Assembly: GCA_016706845.1 (NCBI GenBank)
Contig: JADJIV010000011.1
Span: 60,775-124,774, forward strand
Length of the DNA stretch: 64,000 nucleotides
Source: PNOJ01 sp016706845
GTDB lineage: Bacteria > Krumholzibacteriota > Krumholzibacteriia > LZORAL124-64-63
Direction: 5' to 3'
Part shown: piece by piece, positions 27,283 through 36,129 of the stretch
Layout of the letters: every line of letters begins with the position of its first letter
Position numbering within the stretch: position 1 is the stretch's first letter
Translations under genes and position numbers: made by a program
Notes under the pieces: model-generated
What the model was told of the DNA's origin: nothing
What the model saw: the letters and a program-made list of their open reading frames with translations, nothing else
The model's database searches: none

Positions 27283-27346
27283 ATCATCGGCCTCACGGTG
27301 TCAGGAAAACGTCAAGACAGGGGCGGCGGGCATCAGGAAAACATCA
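27283..27346 (-). promoter_or_regulatory. Promoter of the KimA-like gene with kdp-type tandem boxes
   Basis: Plus-strand GTCA-N7-GTCA (27300-27314), 17 nt, ATCA-N7-ATCA (27332-27346), the same 11-bp and 32-bp periods as at kdp. The spacer GGAAAAC is the same in both halves and close to the GGAAAGT of kdp. Downstream on the minus strand TGACACC, then CCGAT and a -10-like GATGAT (27288-27283), sit at the same offset as at kdp. Predicted transcription starts near 27276, about 34 nt before the riboswitch. Confidence 0.7.
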
Positions 27347-27362
27347 AGATCGCCCGCCGCGG

Positions 27363-27776
27363 TCAGGACGTCAGCAGCACGATGATCGGCACGATGAACG
27401 AGGCGATGCCCGTGGCCAGCACCCCGATCAGGTACTGGCGGAACCGGGATTTGTAGGCGTCCAGCAGGGTCAGGTCGTAGTAGTCCGCCACCTTCTCGTC
27501 CTGGTACATCCTGACCAGTCCGTTCAGCAGCTTGGTCTTGATCTCCGCCCCCTTGCGCAGCCCCGAAACGACGACCTGGTTGACCACCAGCACCAGCGCC
27601 ATGATCACCACCATCACAGGGCGGGCCGACGTGCTGTGGTCGTTGCTCGCCAGACCCGAGTTGACCCCCATCGTCACCAGGTTCAGGGCGATGGCGACGC
27701 CGACGAAGACGACCTCCGACCGGCTGTTCTGCTGCAGTTCCTCGACGATGTGCTCGTGCAGGCGTTCGATGATCAT
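27363..27776 (-). CDS. Small membrane protein of unknown function
   Basis: A 137-residue protein starting MIIERLHEHIVEELQQ (amphipathic), with three hydrophobic segments: VVFVGVAIALNLVTMGVN, VMVVIMALVLVVNQVVV and the C-terminal IGVLATGIASFIVPIIVLL. A charged cytosolic stretch (KTKLLNGLVRMYQDEKVADYYD) lies between the last two. No family recognised. It lies upstream of the KimA-like gene on the same strand, but the regulator boxes in the 240-bp gap suggest that gene has its own promoter. Divergent from the nitroreductase. Confidence 0.7.
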   Translation of the reverse strand: MIIERLHEHIVEELQQNSRSEVVFVGVAIALNLVTMGVNSGLASNDHSTSARPVMVVIMALVLVVNQVVVSGLRKGAEIKTKLLNGLVRMYQDEKVADYYDLTLLDAYKSRFRQYLIGVLATGIASFIVPIIVLLTS

Positions 27777-27928
27777 GATTCTCCCCCTCGATCAGTGCTG
27801 CGGGACCGGCGCCGCCCTGACCATACATCTCACACCTGCGCTCGCGATGGTGGTATTTTTCCCCAGGGATCCGCCGCCGGCCGCTCCGGCCCCGGCGCTC
27901 CCCGCGCGCGAGCGGAAGGAGCACACCG

Positions 27929-28642
27929 ATGAAACGAGTGAATCCCCGGCGGTTGGCGGTCATGAGCCTCGGCGCCGCAGTCCTGCTGGCGGCGATCATC
28001 GCGACGGCCGCGGCCGACGCCGAGCTGGCGACCAGCGCGAACCTGGCGTTCGTCCCGGGCGAGAGCCTCGCCCTGCCGGCCCCGACCACGACCGGCGGCA
28101 TGCCCCTGATGACGGCCCTGGCGAGCCGGCACTCGTCGCGGGAGTTCAGTCCCGACGCGCTGCCCCTGCAGACGCTGTCGGACCTGCTGTGGGCGGCCAC
28201 CGGCGTCAACCGGCCCGATACCGGCAAGCGCACCGCGGCGACCGCGCGCAACTGGCAGAGCCTGGACGTCTACGTGGTGACGGCGGCGGGGACGTACCGC
28301 TACGAACCGGCAGGGCACGCGCTCGCGCCGGTGCGGCCCGGGGATCTGCGGGCGGCGACGGGAGCGCAGCCGTTCGTGTCCGAGGCGGCGGTGAACCTGG
28401 TCTACGTGTCGGACGGAGCGAAGATGCCCGGGGTCGAGGATGCGGCGCAGCGGGCGCTGTACGACGGGACGCACGCGGGGATCGTGGCGCAGAACGTGTA
28501 CCTGTTCGCGACATCGGAGGGGCTCGCCGTGGTGCTGCGGGCGATGGTGGATCGGGAGGCGCTCGGTACGGCGTTGGGGTTGGCGGAATCGCAGAAGGTG
28601 GTCATGGCGCAGAGCGTGGGGCATCCGAAGGCCGGTTCGTGA
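27929..28642 (+). CDS. Exported nitroreductase-family (SagB/ThcOx-like) protein
   Basis: A 237-residue protein. The N-terminal signal (RRLAVMSLGAAVLLAAIIATAAADA) is followed by a nitroreductase fold: RHSSREFSPDALPLQTLSDLLWAA with the FMN-binding Arg/Ser pair, GVNRPDTGKRTAATARNWQSLDVY, AGIVAQNVYLFATSEGLAVVLRAM and VVMAQSVGHP at the end. Family members are FMN-dependent oxidoreductases; the SagB-like subgroup acts on diverse substrates. Export is unusual for a flavoprotein (Tat or folded export unclear; no RRxFLK motif, though RRLAVMSLG has twin Arg). It abuts the hipA stop tail to tail. Confidence 0.85.
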   Translation: MKRVNPRRLAVMSLGAAVLLAAIIATAAADAELATSANLAFVPGESLALPAPTTTGGMPLMTALASRHSSREFSPDALPLQTLSDLLWAATGVNRPDTGKRTAATARNWQSLDVYVVTAAGTYRYEPAGHALAPVRPGDLRAATGAQPFVSEAAVNLVYVSDGAKMPGVEDAAQRALYDGTHAGIVAQNVYLFATSEGLAVVLRAMVDREALGTALGLAESQKVVMAQSVGHPKAGS

Positions 28643-29944
28643 TCACAGGATATCCATCCGATGGGTCGCCTGGATGCGCTCGGCGATGTTGCGAGGCACT
28701 CCCGCTTCCTCTGCCATGGCGGGCCACTGCTTCACGGCAGCCACGACCTGCAGCAGGATCTCCTCCGCACGGCCGCGTTTGAGCGACGCGTTCCTGGCAC
28801 AAGCCCGGAAATCGTCGATCTGGAAATCATCACGCTTGCCGTTGAGGGACATCTGGTGAGCGTGCGTCCAGGTTCCGTTCGGGTTGTAGTTGTACGTCAT
28901 ATCGAAGGCCGGCGAGAGCGCCCACACTCCCTCTTTGTTCATCAGGAAGGCGATGTTCTTGACGTGGTCGTCCTGATTGCGGGCGACGACGTTGAAGGCC
29001 ATGCGCCGGAATTGCTCCTCGATGCTCGCCATCGGCATCTCGAGTCTGCGCATGATGTGCAGGGCCTGCTCGTAGGAATATGCGCCTGCTTGTTTGTAAT
29101 CGAAATGAGCCATCGCGCATAAAGACTGCATATGCAGCTTATTGCCGGTGTCCGTACGATCGAAGCGCCGGGTCATGAAATGGCTGCGGCCATTTTCCTG
29201 GAGCAGGCGGCACTCCTTCATGTCGATTCCCGCGGCCTTCGCCATTTTGTGATAGGCGTATTCGATCAGACCATAACCGACAGGATCCGCGAGTTCCTTG
29301 TCCCTGTTCCCCGACACGCCGTCAAACTTCAGGATCCAATAGGAAAATTCATTTCCTGCACCAACCTGCCCCGAGCGCACCTCGTTCGTTTCCGGATTCC
29401 AGGCGATGATCGCCTTCGCCCGGGCTCCGCCGGCCGAGGTACCCACGCGCAGGATCTCCTGAAGGGAATCCTGCCTATTCGCCGGCTCGAGAGAACCTGC
29501 GAATTGACCACGCCGGGATAGGATCGCACTCGCGAGATCGACCATAGCCGCGACATCGACCAGTTCCGATTTCGTAGCCGACGGACCTTGTGCCGGTTGG
29601 TATTCCAGCGCACCCATGCCCCTGGTGCCCGTATAGCACAGACGCTCGACGGCATTGAGCGTTTGACCCGCTCGGCCCTCCTGGACAAGCCATGCATCGA
29701 TCAAAGCATTGCCGAAATCATCCGGCAACGAATCGGCCAACAAGCCGGGAAGACCCCTGAACGTCTCGCGGGGCAATGCCGGAAACGAATAGATTCGCGG
29801 TGATAGCTTCATCGTGAGGGGGGCGATTTCGATCCCGCTGCCGATGAACTCCGGATCATACTCGAAATGCGCAAGTTCTGTCCCGGCATCCCAATTGACG
29901 GCGCCGATCCTCCGGCCCCAGAGATGAACGTTGGCGAGGTTCAT
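28643..29944 (-). CDS. hipA: HipA-family Ser/Thr kinase toxin
   Basis: A 433-residue protein. N-terminal domain with LPGLLADSLPDDFGNALIDAWL, a glycine-rich P-loop region VGTSAGGARAKAIIAWN (the inhibitory autophosphorylation loop in E. coli HipA) and the catalytic region VVARNQDDHVKNIAFLMN, with SPAFDMTYN as the metal-binding DFG equivalent. HipA phosphorylates a tRNA synthetase or similar target and induces dormancy when not neutralised. The start ATG at 29944 overlaps the hipB stop by 4 nt (ATGA), the normal hipBA arrangement. The frame is intact, in contrast to many neighbours. Confidence 0.93.
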   Translation of the reverse strand: MNLANVHLWGRRIGAVNWDAGTELAHFEYDPEFIGSGIEIAPLTMKLSPRIYSFPALPRETFRGLPGLLADSLPDDFGNALIDAWLVQEGRAGQTLNAVERLCYTGTRGMGALEYQPAQGPSATKSELVDVAAMVDLASAILSRRGQFAGSLEPANRQDSLQEILRVGTSAGGARAKAIIAWNPETNEVRSGQVGAGNEFSYWILKFDGVSGNRDKELADPVGYGLIEYAYHKMAKAAGIDMKECRLLQENGRSHFMTRRFDRTDTGNKLHMQSLCAMAHFDYKQAGAYSYEQALHIMRRLEMPMASIEEQFRRMAFNVVARNQDDHVKNIAFLMNKEGVWALSPAFDMTYNYNPNGTWTHAHQMSLNGKRDDFQIDDFRACARNASLKRGRAEEILLQVVAAVKQWPAMAEEAGVPRNIAERIQATHRMDIL

Positions 29945-30291
29945 TCCTCATCCCCCCATGTCCACGGTTTCTTTCCGCCTGGCCGCACGGCAGGTAATGA
30001 TGCGCGCTTGCGTACTTTCCCGAGCATCTTCACTTGCTGGATCGGACTCATCACGGGCTCCGGGATGAGGGATTCGATGTTCTCGAGCAAATCGAGCGCT
30101 CTCAACAGACGGATCCATTGCGTGGCCTGGGCGGAGTGGCCGTGTTCGATGCGTTGGAGGGTCCGCTTGGAGACGCCCGCCTCGCTCGCGAGCGAGTCTT
30201 GAGTCAGGTTCTGGTTGAGGCGGTACCGGGCAATGCGGTTCCCGAGTTCTACGAGAACAGCATCATCAGACATTCCAATCAATCGCAACAT
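29941..30291 (-). CDS. hipB: HipB-like antitoxin, HTH (Xre) regulator
   Basis: A 116-residue protein with an Xre helix-turn-helix: LGNRIARYRLNQNLTQDSLASEAGVSKRTLQRIEHG. The C-terminal tail is basic (GKVRKRASLPAVRPGGKK). The start is placed at the ATG 30291 (MLRLIGMSDD) because AAAGGTGG lies 6-8 nt ahead of it. A GTG at 30300 and an ATG at 30273 are alternatives. It binds and neutralises HipA and represses the operon; a perfect palindrome upstream (30329-30345) is a candidate operator. Confidence 0.88.
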   Translation of the reverse strand: MLRLIGMSDDAVLVELGNRIARYRLNQNLTQDSLASEAGVSKRTLQRIEHGHSAQATQWIRLLRALDLLENIESLIPEPVMSPIQQVKMLGKVRKRASLPAVRPGGKKPWTWGDEE

Positions 30292-30328
30292 AGACGCCAC
30301 CTTTGGCTATTTATACGCCGATTCAGTT

Positions 30329-30345
30329 TATAATGTGCCATTATA
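30329..30345. promoter_or_regulatory. Palindrome TATAATG-N3-CATTATA, candidate hipBA operator
   Basis: A perfect 7+3+7 inverted repeat in the AT-rich gap between hipB and the divergent DUF4143 gene. Each arm contains a TATAAT that could be a -10 element, so HipB binding here would block the promoter directly. Known HipB operators are different palindromes (TATCC-N8-GGATA), so the assignment is inference. Confidence 0.5.
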
Positions 30346-30387
30346 GTCACTAAATGGCAATAGAGAATTATTCCAGAACTCCAGCTC

Positions 30388-30415
30388 TTGACATAATTCC
30401 AATTGCTAGTATAAT
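30388..30415 (+). promoter_or_regulatory. Consensus sigma-70 promoter of the DUF4143 ATPase gene
   Basis: TTGACA (30388-30393), a 16-bp spacer and TATAAT (30410-30415): both hexamers match the consensus perfectly. The expected start point (about 30422) falls 2 nt ahead of the ATG at 30424, predicting a leaderless or nearly leaderless mRNA without a ribosome binding site. Confidence 0.75.
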
Positions 30416-30423
30416 TACTCAAT

Positions 30424-31641
30424 ATGGTGAGTAAATTTACGAGCAAATCATACCAGCGCAGCAAGGCACACGACCTTGTTGCGAGGTTGTCGGAGCCCCG
30501 CCGGTTCCTGCAGGTCGTCGCGGGAGCGCGGCAGGTGGGCAAGACCACGCTGGTCGGCCAGGTCCTGGCCCAGTTGGATATACCAAGCGTGTACGTGTCT
30601 GCCGACGAGCCGACGCTCGGCGACACGACCTGGCTCGCCTCGCAGTGGGAACGGGCGCGCCTGACCGTCGCAGACGGTAGGCAGGGCAGCGCCGTACTCG
30701 CCCTGGACGAGGTGCAGAAAATCCCCCACTGGTCCGAAACCGTGAAGCGTCTTTGGGATGAAGACACGCGCGCGGGACTTCCACTCAAGGTCATCCTGCT
30801 CGGATCCTCTCCGCTGCTGGTGCAACGCGGTCTCACGGAGAGCTTGGCCGGACGCTTCGAACTCCTGCGCCTGCCCCATTGGTCCTTCGCCGAGATGCGC
30901 GACGGGTTCGGGTTCAATCTCGAGCAGTACCTGTATTTCGGAGGCTACCCCGGCGCTGCGGCGCTGATCGGAGATCCTACACGGTGGCGACGCTACCTGC
31001 AGGACTCGTTGATCGAGACCACCATCTCCCGCGACGTCCTGCTGATGTCGCGGGTGGACAGACCGGCCCTGTTGCGACGTTTGTTCGAGCTGGGATGCCG
31101 TTATTCGGGTCAGGTCCTCTCCTACACGAAGATGCTCGGTCAACTCCAGGACACGGGCAACACCACCACGCTGGCTCACTACCTTGACCTGCTGTCCGGA
31201 GCCGGGATGCTCACGGGCCTGCAGAAGTATGCCGGTGACGCAGCGCGCCGTCGCGGATCAAGCCCCAAATTGCAGGTCATGAACACCGCGCTGATGACCG
31301 CGTCCTCAGGGTTGACGCCCACGGCGATCCAGGCCGATCGCGAGTTCCGCGGCCGGCTCGTCGAATCCGCCGTCGGCGCCCATCTGGCGAACGCAGCGGC
31401 GTGCGGCGAATGCGAGGTCTTCTACTGGCGGGAACGCAACCGTGAGGTGGACTTCGTGGTGCGCTCGGGTCGCACCGTCGTCGCCCTGGAGGTCAAGAGC
31501 GGACGGACGCCTGAGATGCTGCCGGGGTTGGACGCCTTCGACGCTGCGTTCAAGCCGCGGCGCACGCTCCTGGTGGGCGGCAACGGCATGGCCCTGGAAG
31601 AGTTCCTGGGGCGGCCGGTTGGGGATTGGCTGCAGCCCTGA
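30424..31641 (+). CDS. AAA_14/DUF4143 ATPase
   Basis: A 405-residue protein with Walker A GARQVGKTT (residues 34-42), Walker B AVLALDEVQK (~90-99) and an arginine-rich sensor region (ILLGSSPLLVQRGLTESLAGRF). The C-terminal DUF4143 domain contains YFGGYPG, SRDVLL, HYLDLLSGAGML, ESAVGAHL and the nuclease-like YWRERNREVDFVV...ALEVKSG (PD-(D/E)xK-like core). Such proteins are common in mobile and accessory DNA; the cellular role is unknown. The start ATG follows a consensus promoter with almost no leader. Divergent from hipBA. Confidence 0.9.
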   Translation: MVSKFTSKSYQRSKAHDLVARLSEPRRFLQVVAGARQVGKTTLVGQVLAQLDIPSVYVSADEPTLGDTTWLASQWERARLTVADGRQGSAVLALDEVQKIPHWSETVKRLWDEDTRAGLPLKVILLGSSPLLVQRGLTESLAGRFELLRLPHWSFAEMRDGFGFNLEQYLYFGGYPGAAALIGDPTRWRRYLQDSLIETTISRDVLLMSRVDRPALLRRLFELGCRYSGQVLSYTKMLGQLQDTGNTTTLAHYLDLLSGAGMLTGLQKYAGDAARRRGSSPKLQVMNTALMTASSGLTPTAIQADREFRGRLVESAVGAHLANAAACGECEVFYWRERNREVDFVVRSGRTVVALEVKSGRTPEMLPGLDAFDAAFKPRRTLLVGGNGMALEEFLGRPVGDWLQP

Positions 31642-31653
31642 TGACAGAATTCA

Positions 31654-31672
31654 CCGGCGGGCGTGACGCCGG
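31654..31672. terminator. Hairpin between convergent genes
   Basis: CCGGCG-N7-CGCCGG lies in the 37-bp gap between the DUF4143 gene and the convergent tamB stop. Short stem and no clear T-run; could terminate both transcripts. Confidence 0.4.
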
Positions 31673-31678
31673 CGCAAA

Positions 31679-34600
31679 CTAGTAATGGCGACTCCACTTC
31701 AAATCCAACCCCGACTGCCCCGCCCGGCTGAAGCTCGTCTCGATCTTGAACCGCCGCGCCAGCCAGTACTCCAACCCCAGCGAGAACACCTGCTCGGACT
31801 GCAGCGACTGCTCGTAGCGCAGCAGGGTGCGGCGGTTGAGGTACTTGCCCACCATCAGCGCGCGGCCGCCCGTCTCGCCCGCCTTGAACCTCAGCATGTC
31901 GACGCCGAGCTGGCGCGACAGCATGGCCTCGATGCGCGATGTCGTGAACGTGCGGGCCACGCTCACGGCCCGGCTCTGCAGCATGCCCGTCTCCTTCTCG
32001 TCGAGCTGGTCGAGCGGACGGCCGAACACCAGGCGCGCCATGATGTCGCCTTCGGTCAACTCGGGCTCCGAGCTCAGGCGCAGCTCCGGCTGCATCGCGG
32101 TGCCGGTCATCAGGACGCGCACCAGCAGGTCCTCCTGCTGCGCCGAGAGGACGAGGTCGATCTCGGGGTCCACGATCTCACCGCCGTAGAAGATCGCGCG
32201 CCCCCGCTCGACGATGAAGGTGCGGTCCAGCAGCGTGAGCTGGCCGCGCGTGGCGGCCAGTTCGCCGAACACGGCGGGCGCGCCCGCGCCCTGCCGCACC
32301 TCCAGGTCGCCCGCGAGTTCGACGTCGAGGCCGCGGCCGCGGATCCAGAAGCCGGAGGGGATGCTCAACCCCAACTCGAGGTCGAGCGCCTGCAGGACCG
32401 GCTCGCCGGCGGCGGGCGCGGGCACCTGCGGGGCGGCGCTCGTGTCGTGGGCCGCCTCGCGCCAGAGCGTCGCGGTGCCCTCGACGGGCAACAGGGCGGC
32501 GCGCACCTCGGGCACCACGAGCACGCCCTGGTCGATGCGGACGTTGCCGCGCAGCGCCGGGTGGCGGCCCGTGCCGGACAGCTTCATCTCGCCGGCGCCC
32601 AGGGCCCAGGTGCCGTCGGCCAGGCGTGCGCCCAGCTTGGCCACCGCGAGGTTGCCGGTCAGGCGCGGGTCGCGTGTCGGACCCGCGGCCGCGATGTCGA
32701 GCGTGAGGCGGCCCTCGAGCGAGGCCTCCCCGGCCAGCAGGTAGTTCAGGTCGGACAGCAACAGGTCCCGCGCCTGGAAATCGGCAGTGAGGGAGTCGCC
32801 CGGCGCGATCGGCATCGCAGGCGGACCCGGCTTCCAGACCAGCGGCAGCTGCAGGGCGCCGTGCCCGGCCTCGGCGCCGTCGCGTGAGATCGTCCACGCC
32901 ACACCCAGCGCCCCGGGCGCCTCCGGGGGCGTCTCTGCAGCACCGCCCGGCGGGAACGTCGACGTCGGTACTGCAGGCGCGGCGGCGCCGGGCGCCTGCA
33001 ACCGCGCCGCGATGTCGGCCTCGTGGCCGCCTTCGCCGCCGTGCGCGGGGAAGGCGAGACGCAGGCGCGCCCCCAGCGCGGGTGCGGCGGCCGGGCCCGT
33101 GAGTTCGACGCGGCCGTCCAGCAGCGGCACCGGCCCGTGCCAGGCGCGGCCCCATGTGGGCGCGATCAGCGGGAATTCGGTAAGATCGAGCGTGGCCGAC
33201 AGGTCGCCGTCGTGCACGGTCATCGACGGCGGCCACACCTGCACCGTCGCGGGCAGCGCGGCGACGGCGTGTGCGATCTCGCCGCCGCCATCACCAACGG
33301 TGAACAGTCCGCGCGCGCCGCCGGGGCCGCCGGTGAGCGTGAGGTTGGCGACCAGGGCTTCGTGCTCGCCCAGCCGCAGGCCCTCCACGCGGGCGAGCAG
33401 CGAGGCGCTGTCGGCGTCGGCGCGCATATGGACCGCCACGGCGTCGGGCCAGAGGTCGGCCGGCCACATCGGCACCGGCGGTGCGGCGGGCAGGGCCAGT
33501 TCGGCGTCGAACTCGAGGCGCGTGCTGTCGGGTCCGGCATGCCCGGCGCCGCGCACGCTCCCCATTTCGCCGGCGAGGTCGAGGTCGCGCAGGCGCAGCC
33601 CCGCGCCGCCGTCGAGCAGTTCGAGCACGAAGGGGCCGCGGGAACGCAGGTCGCGGCCGGACAGCACGACGGCCAGCGTGTCGGTGCGCACCACCCAGGC
33701 GCCGGGCGCCCGCTCCACCTGGGCGCGCTGCAGCAGCGACATCGCCTCTCCCACCACGCGCACGACCAGAGCATCGGGCGACGAGCGCAGGGTGTCGGCT
33801 TCGTCGCCGTAGAACGCTTCGACGGTCGTCAGCACGGTCGTCCCGGCCGTCAGGCCCTGCGGCGCCGTGAGCCGTGCGCTGAGCAAGCCCGCCCCGGTCC
33901 AGTCGACCGCACCCTCGAGCGCGGGCAGCACGAGCGATCCGTTGGTGACGGCGCCCTGCAGCCGGGCGGATCCGCGCGGATCGCGCGCGGGGCCGGCGAG
34001 CACGACGTCGGCCGTGAGCGCGACCTGGGCCGATTCGTCGAGCGCGGGCACGAAGTGGCGTAGCGAACGCGCGTCGGTGACGGCGAGCTGCAGGGCGAAG
34101 TCCAGGCTGTCGGGCGTGGCGCTGCCGCCGCCGTGCAGCGCCAGGCCCGGCAGCGCGACGGTCAGCGTCTTGACGACGGTCGTCGCGCCGCGCCGGTCCA
34201 CCTCGGCCAGCGCGGTGTCGAGCCAGGCGGTGGCGCCGAGGTCGGCGCGCAACGCGAAGTCGTCGGGACCGGCGCCCGGAAGCGCCGCGAGGGTCACCTC
34301 GCCGATCAGCGGGCCGAGCGTGCGCGCCGCGGGCTGCGGCGGCAGCAGCGGGCTGAGATGGCCGGGGCCCGGCGCGTGCAGCGTCGCGCGCAGGTCCAGG
34401 ACGCGCTCGGGATCGGCGTCGGACGGCAGCGCACCTTCGATCCCGATCAGCACGCGGTCCTCGTCGAGCGCGACCTGCAGGCCGCTCGCCTGCAGGGAAC
34501 CGGTCGCGGGCACGAAGCTCAGCCTGCCGCTCGCCGCCCCGTCAACGGGCGCGGCCGGCGGTTCCGTCGCGTGCAGCCTGGCCAGCGCGGCGCTGTGGTC

Positions 34601-36129
34601 GCGCGAGCCGCCGGGTACGGCGGCCAGGCGCAGCGGCGGCAAGGTCACCAGCAGCGTGTCCCCCAGGCTCGCCTCGCCTTCGCCGGACAGGTCGAAGCCG
34701 AGCGCGCGCGCCGCGAGGGTGAAGGCGAGGGGCGAGCCGGGCGGCGCGAGCTGGCCGGTTGCGGTGAGCCGTGCGCTCTCGAGGCGGAAATCTCCCTGAC
34801 GCAGGGCGCCGTCGAGGCTGGCGTCGAGCACGAGGGCGCGCAACGGGCCGGCGAGATCGGCCACGAGGTCGGCGGTCAGGCTGTCGGGTGCGGCGAACTG
34901 CGGGTTCAGCGCGCGCAGCCAGTCCGTGCCGCGCACCGAAGCCGCGAGGTTGGCGGCCAGCGTATCATCGGCTAGGCGCCCGCTCCCCCGCACCACGAGT
35001 CCCTGCCAGGCGGCCGCGAGCGTGTCGAGGCGCGCCTGCGAGCCCAGGAACGAGAACGCGGCCCGCAGGCTGTCGCCGGACGCCGCGGACGGGGTCCACA
35101 CCAGCAGGCTCCCCTCCCGCGACGGCTGCAACGCGTAGCGGCCGGTCGCGTGCAGCAGCAGGCCGGTCTGGTCGACCCAGCCCTCGGGCAGGACGGGCCG
35201 GCCCCGCATGACGGCCAGCTCGGCCGTGCCGGGGGTGCGCGCCTGCGCGTCCAGGGTGAGCGACGCGATGGAGCCGTCCACGAGCAGCAGCTGCCCCGTC
35301 GCAACCAGCCGACGCCCTGCGGCGGCGCGGGCCCGTCGCGGCCGGCCAGCGTGAGCCGGTAAGATTCGACGCCGTCGAAATCGGCTGCGAGCGCGAACGG
35401 CCAGCTGCCCGCGGCGCCGTCGAGGCGGGCGGCGAGCGCGCCTTCGCGGGGGTCGAACTCGGCTGTGCCGCCGGTGATCTCCCAGAGGTCGGCCGCGTCG
35501 CGCACGGCCAGGTCGTCGAGCCGCGCGAGGGGCGTCTCGCCACTGCGCAGCGTCAGGGAGCCGGCCAGCTTCCCGTCGCGCACGCGCAGCCCGGGCGCGA
35601 CGATGAGCGACACATCCGCGAGCTGCACGTCACGCAGCGCGAGCGACGGCAGGCGCGGCAGCGCGCCCTCGCGCGGGAAGCTGCCGCTGTATGCGGCCGT
35701 GGAATCGGCGCGTGCGGGCATCCGCGACATGCTCGCCTGCAGCCGCGGCAGGTCCACAGCGACGCCGGTCAGGTGAAGGTGCTGGGCCACCACGTCGCGG
35801 CGCAGCAGCGCACCGCCGTCGATCTGCAGGTCGAGGCGGTCGACGCTCGCGAGGGTGTCGGCCCCGTCGGTCCAGAGCAGGCCGGTGGCGTGCAGGCGCC
35901 AGGGCTCGGGCCAGGCCAGGCGGGACCAGGCGAACTCGCCGGGCAGGCTCCCGTCGATGCTGCGCAGCGCGGCGCGCAGGCCGGCCTCGCGCACGCCCTG
36001 CACGCCGAGCACGAGCGCCAGCAGCACCGCCACGAGCAGCAGCAGCGCGACCGGCGCGATGGCCAGGCCGCGCGCCGCACGCCGCAGGGCGCGCCGCGCC
36101 GCGTCAGAACGGATGCCCGACCGAGACAT
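31679..36129 (-). CDS. tamB: TamB-like AsmA/DUF490 inner-membrane protein (one frameshift)
   Basis: The start ATG at 36129 (MSRSGIRSDAARRAL) is followed by one N-terminal membrane helix (APVALLLLVAVLLALVLGV). A very long repetitive beta-rich periplasmic region leads to the DUF490/TamB C-terminus: DIMARLVFGRPLDQLDEKE, MLSRQLGVDMLRFKAG, GKYLNRRTLLRYEQSLQ, ending LDLKWSRHY. The frame switches between 35300 and 35345 (QGVGWLRRG against RRLVATGQLLLVDGS). Corrected length is about 1,480 residues. TamB spans the periplasm and works with the TamA/BamA-type barrel encoded just upstream (26-bp overlap) in lipid or outer-membrane protein transport. Confidence 0.88.
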
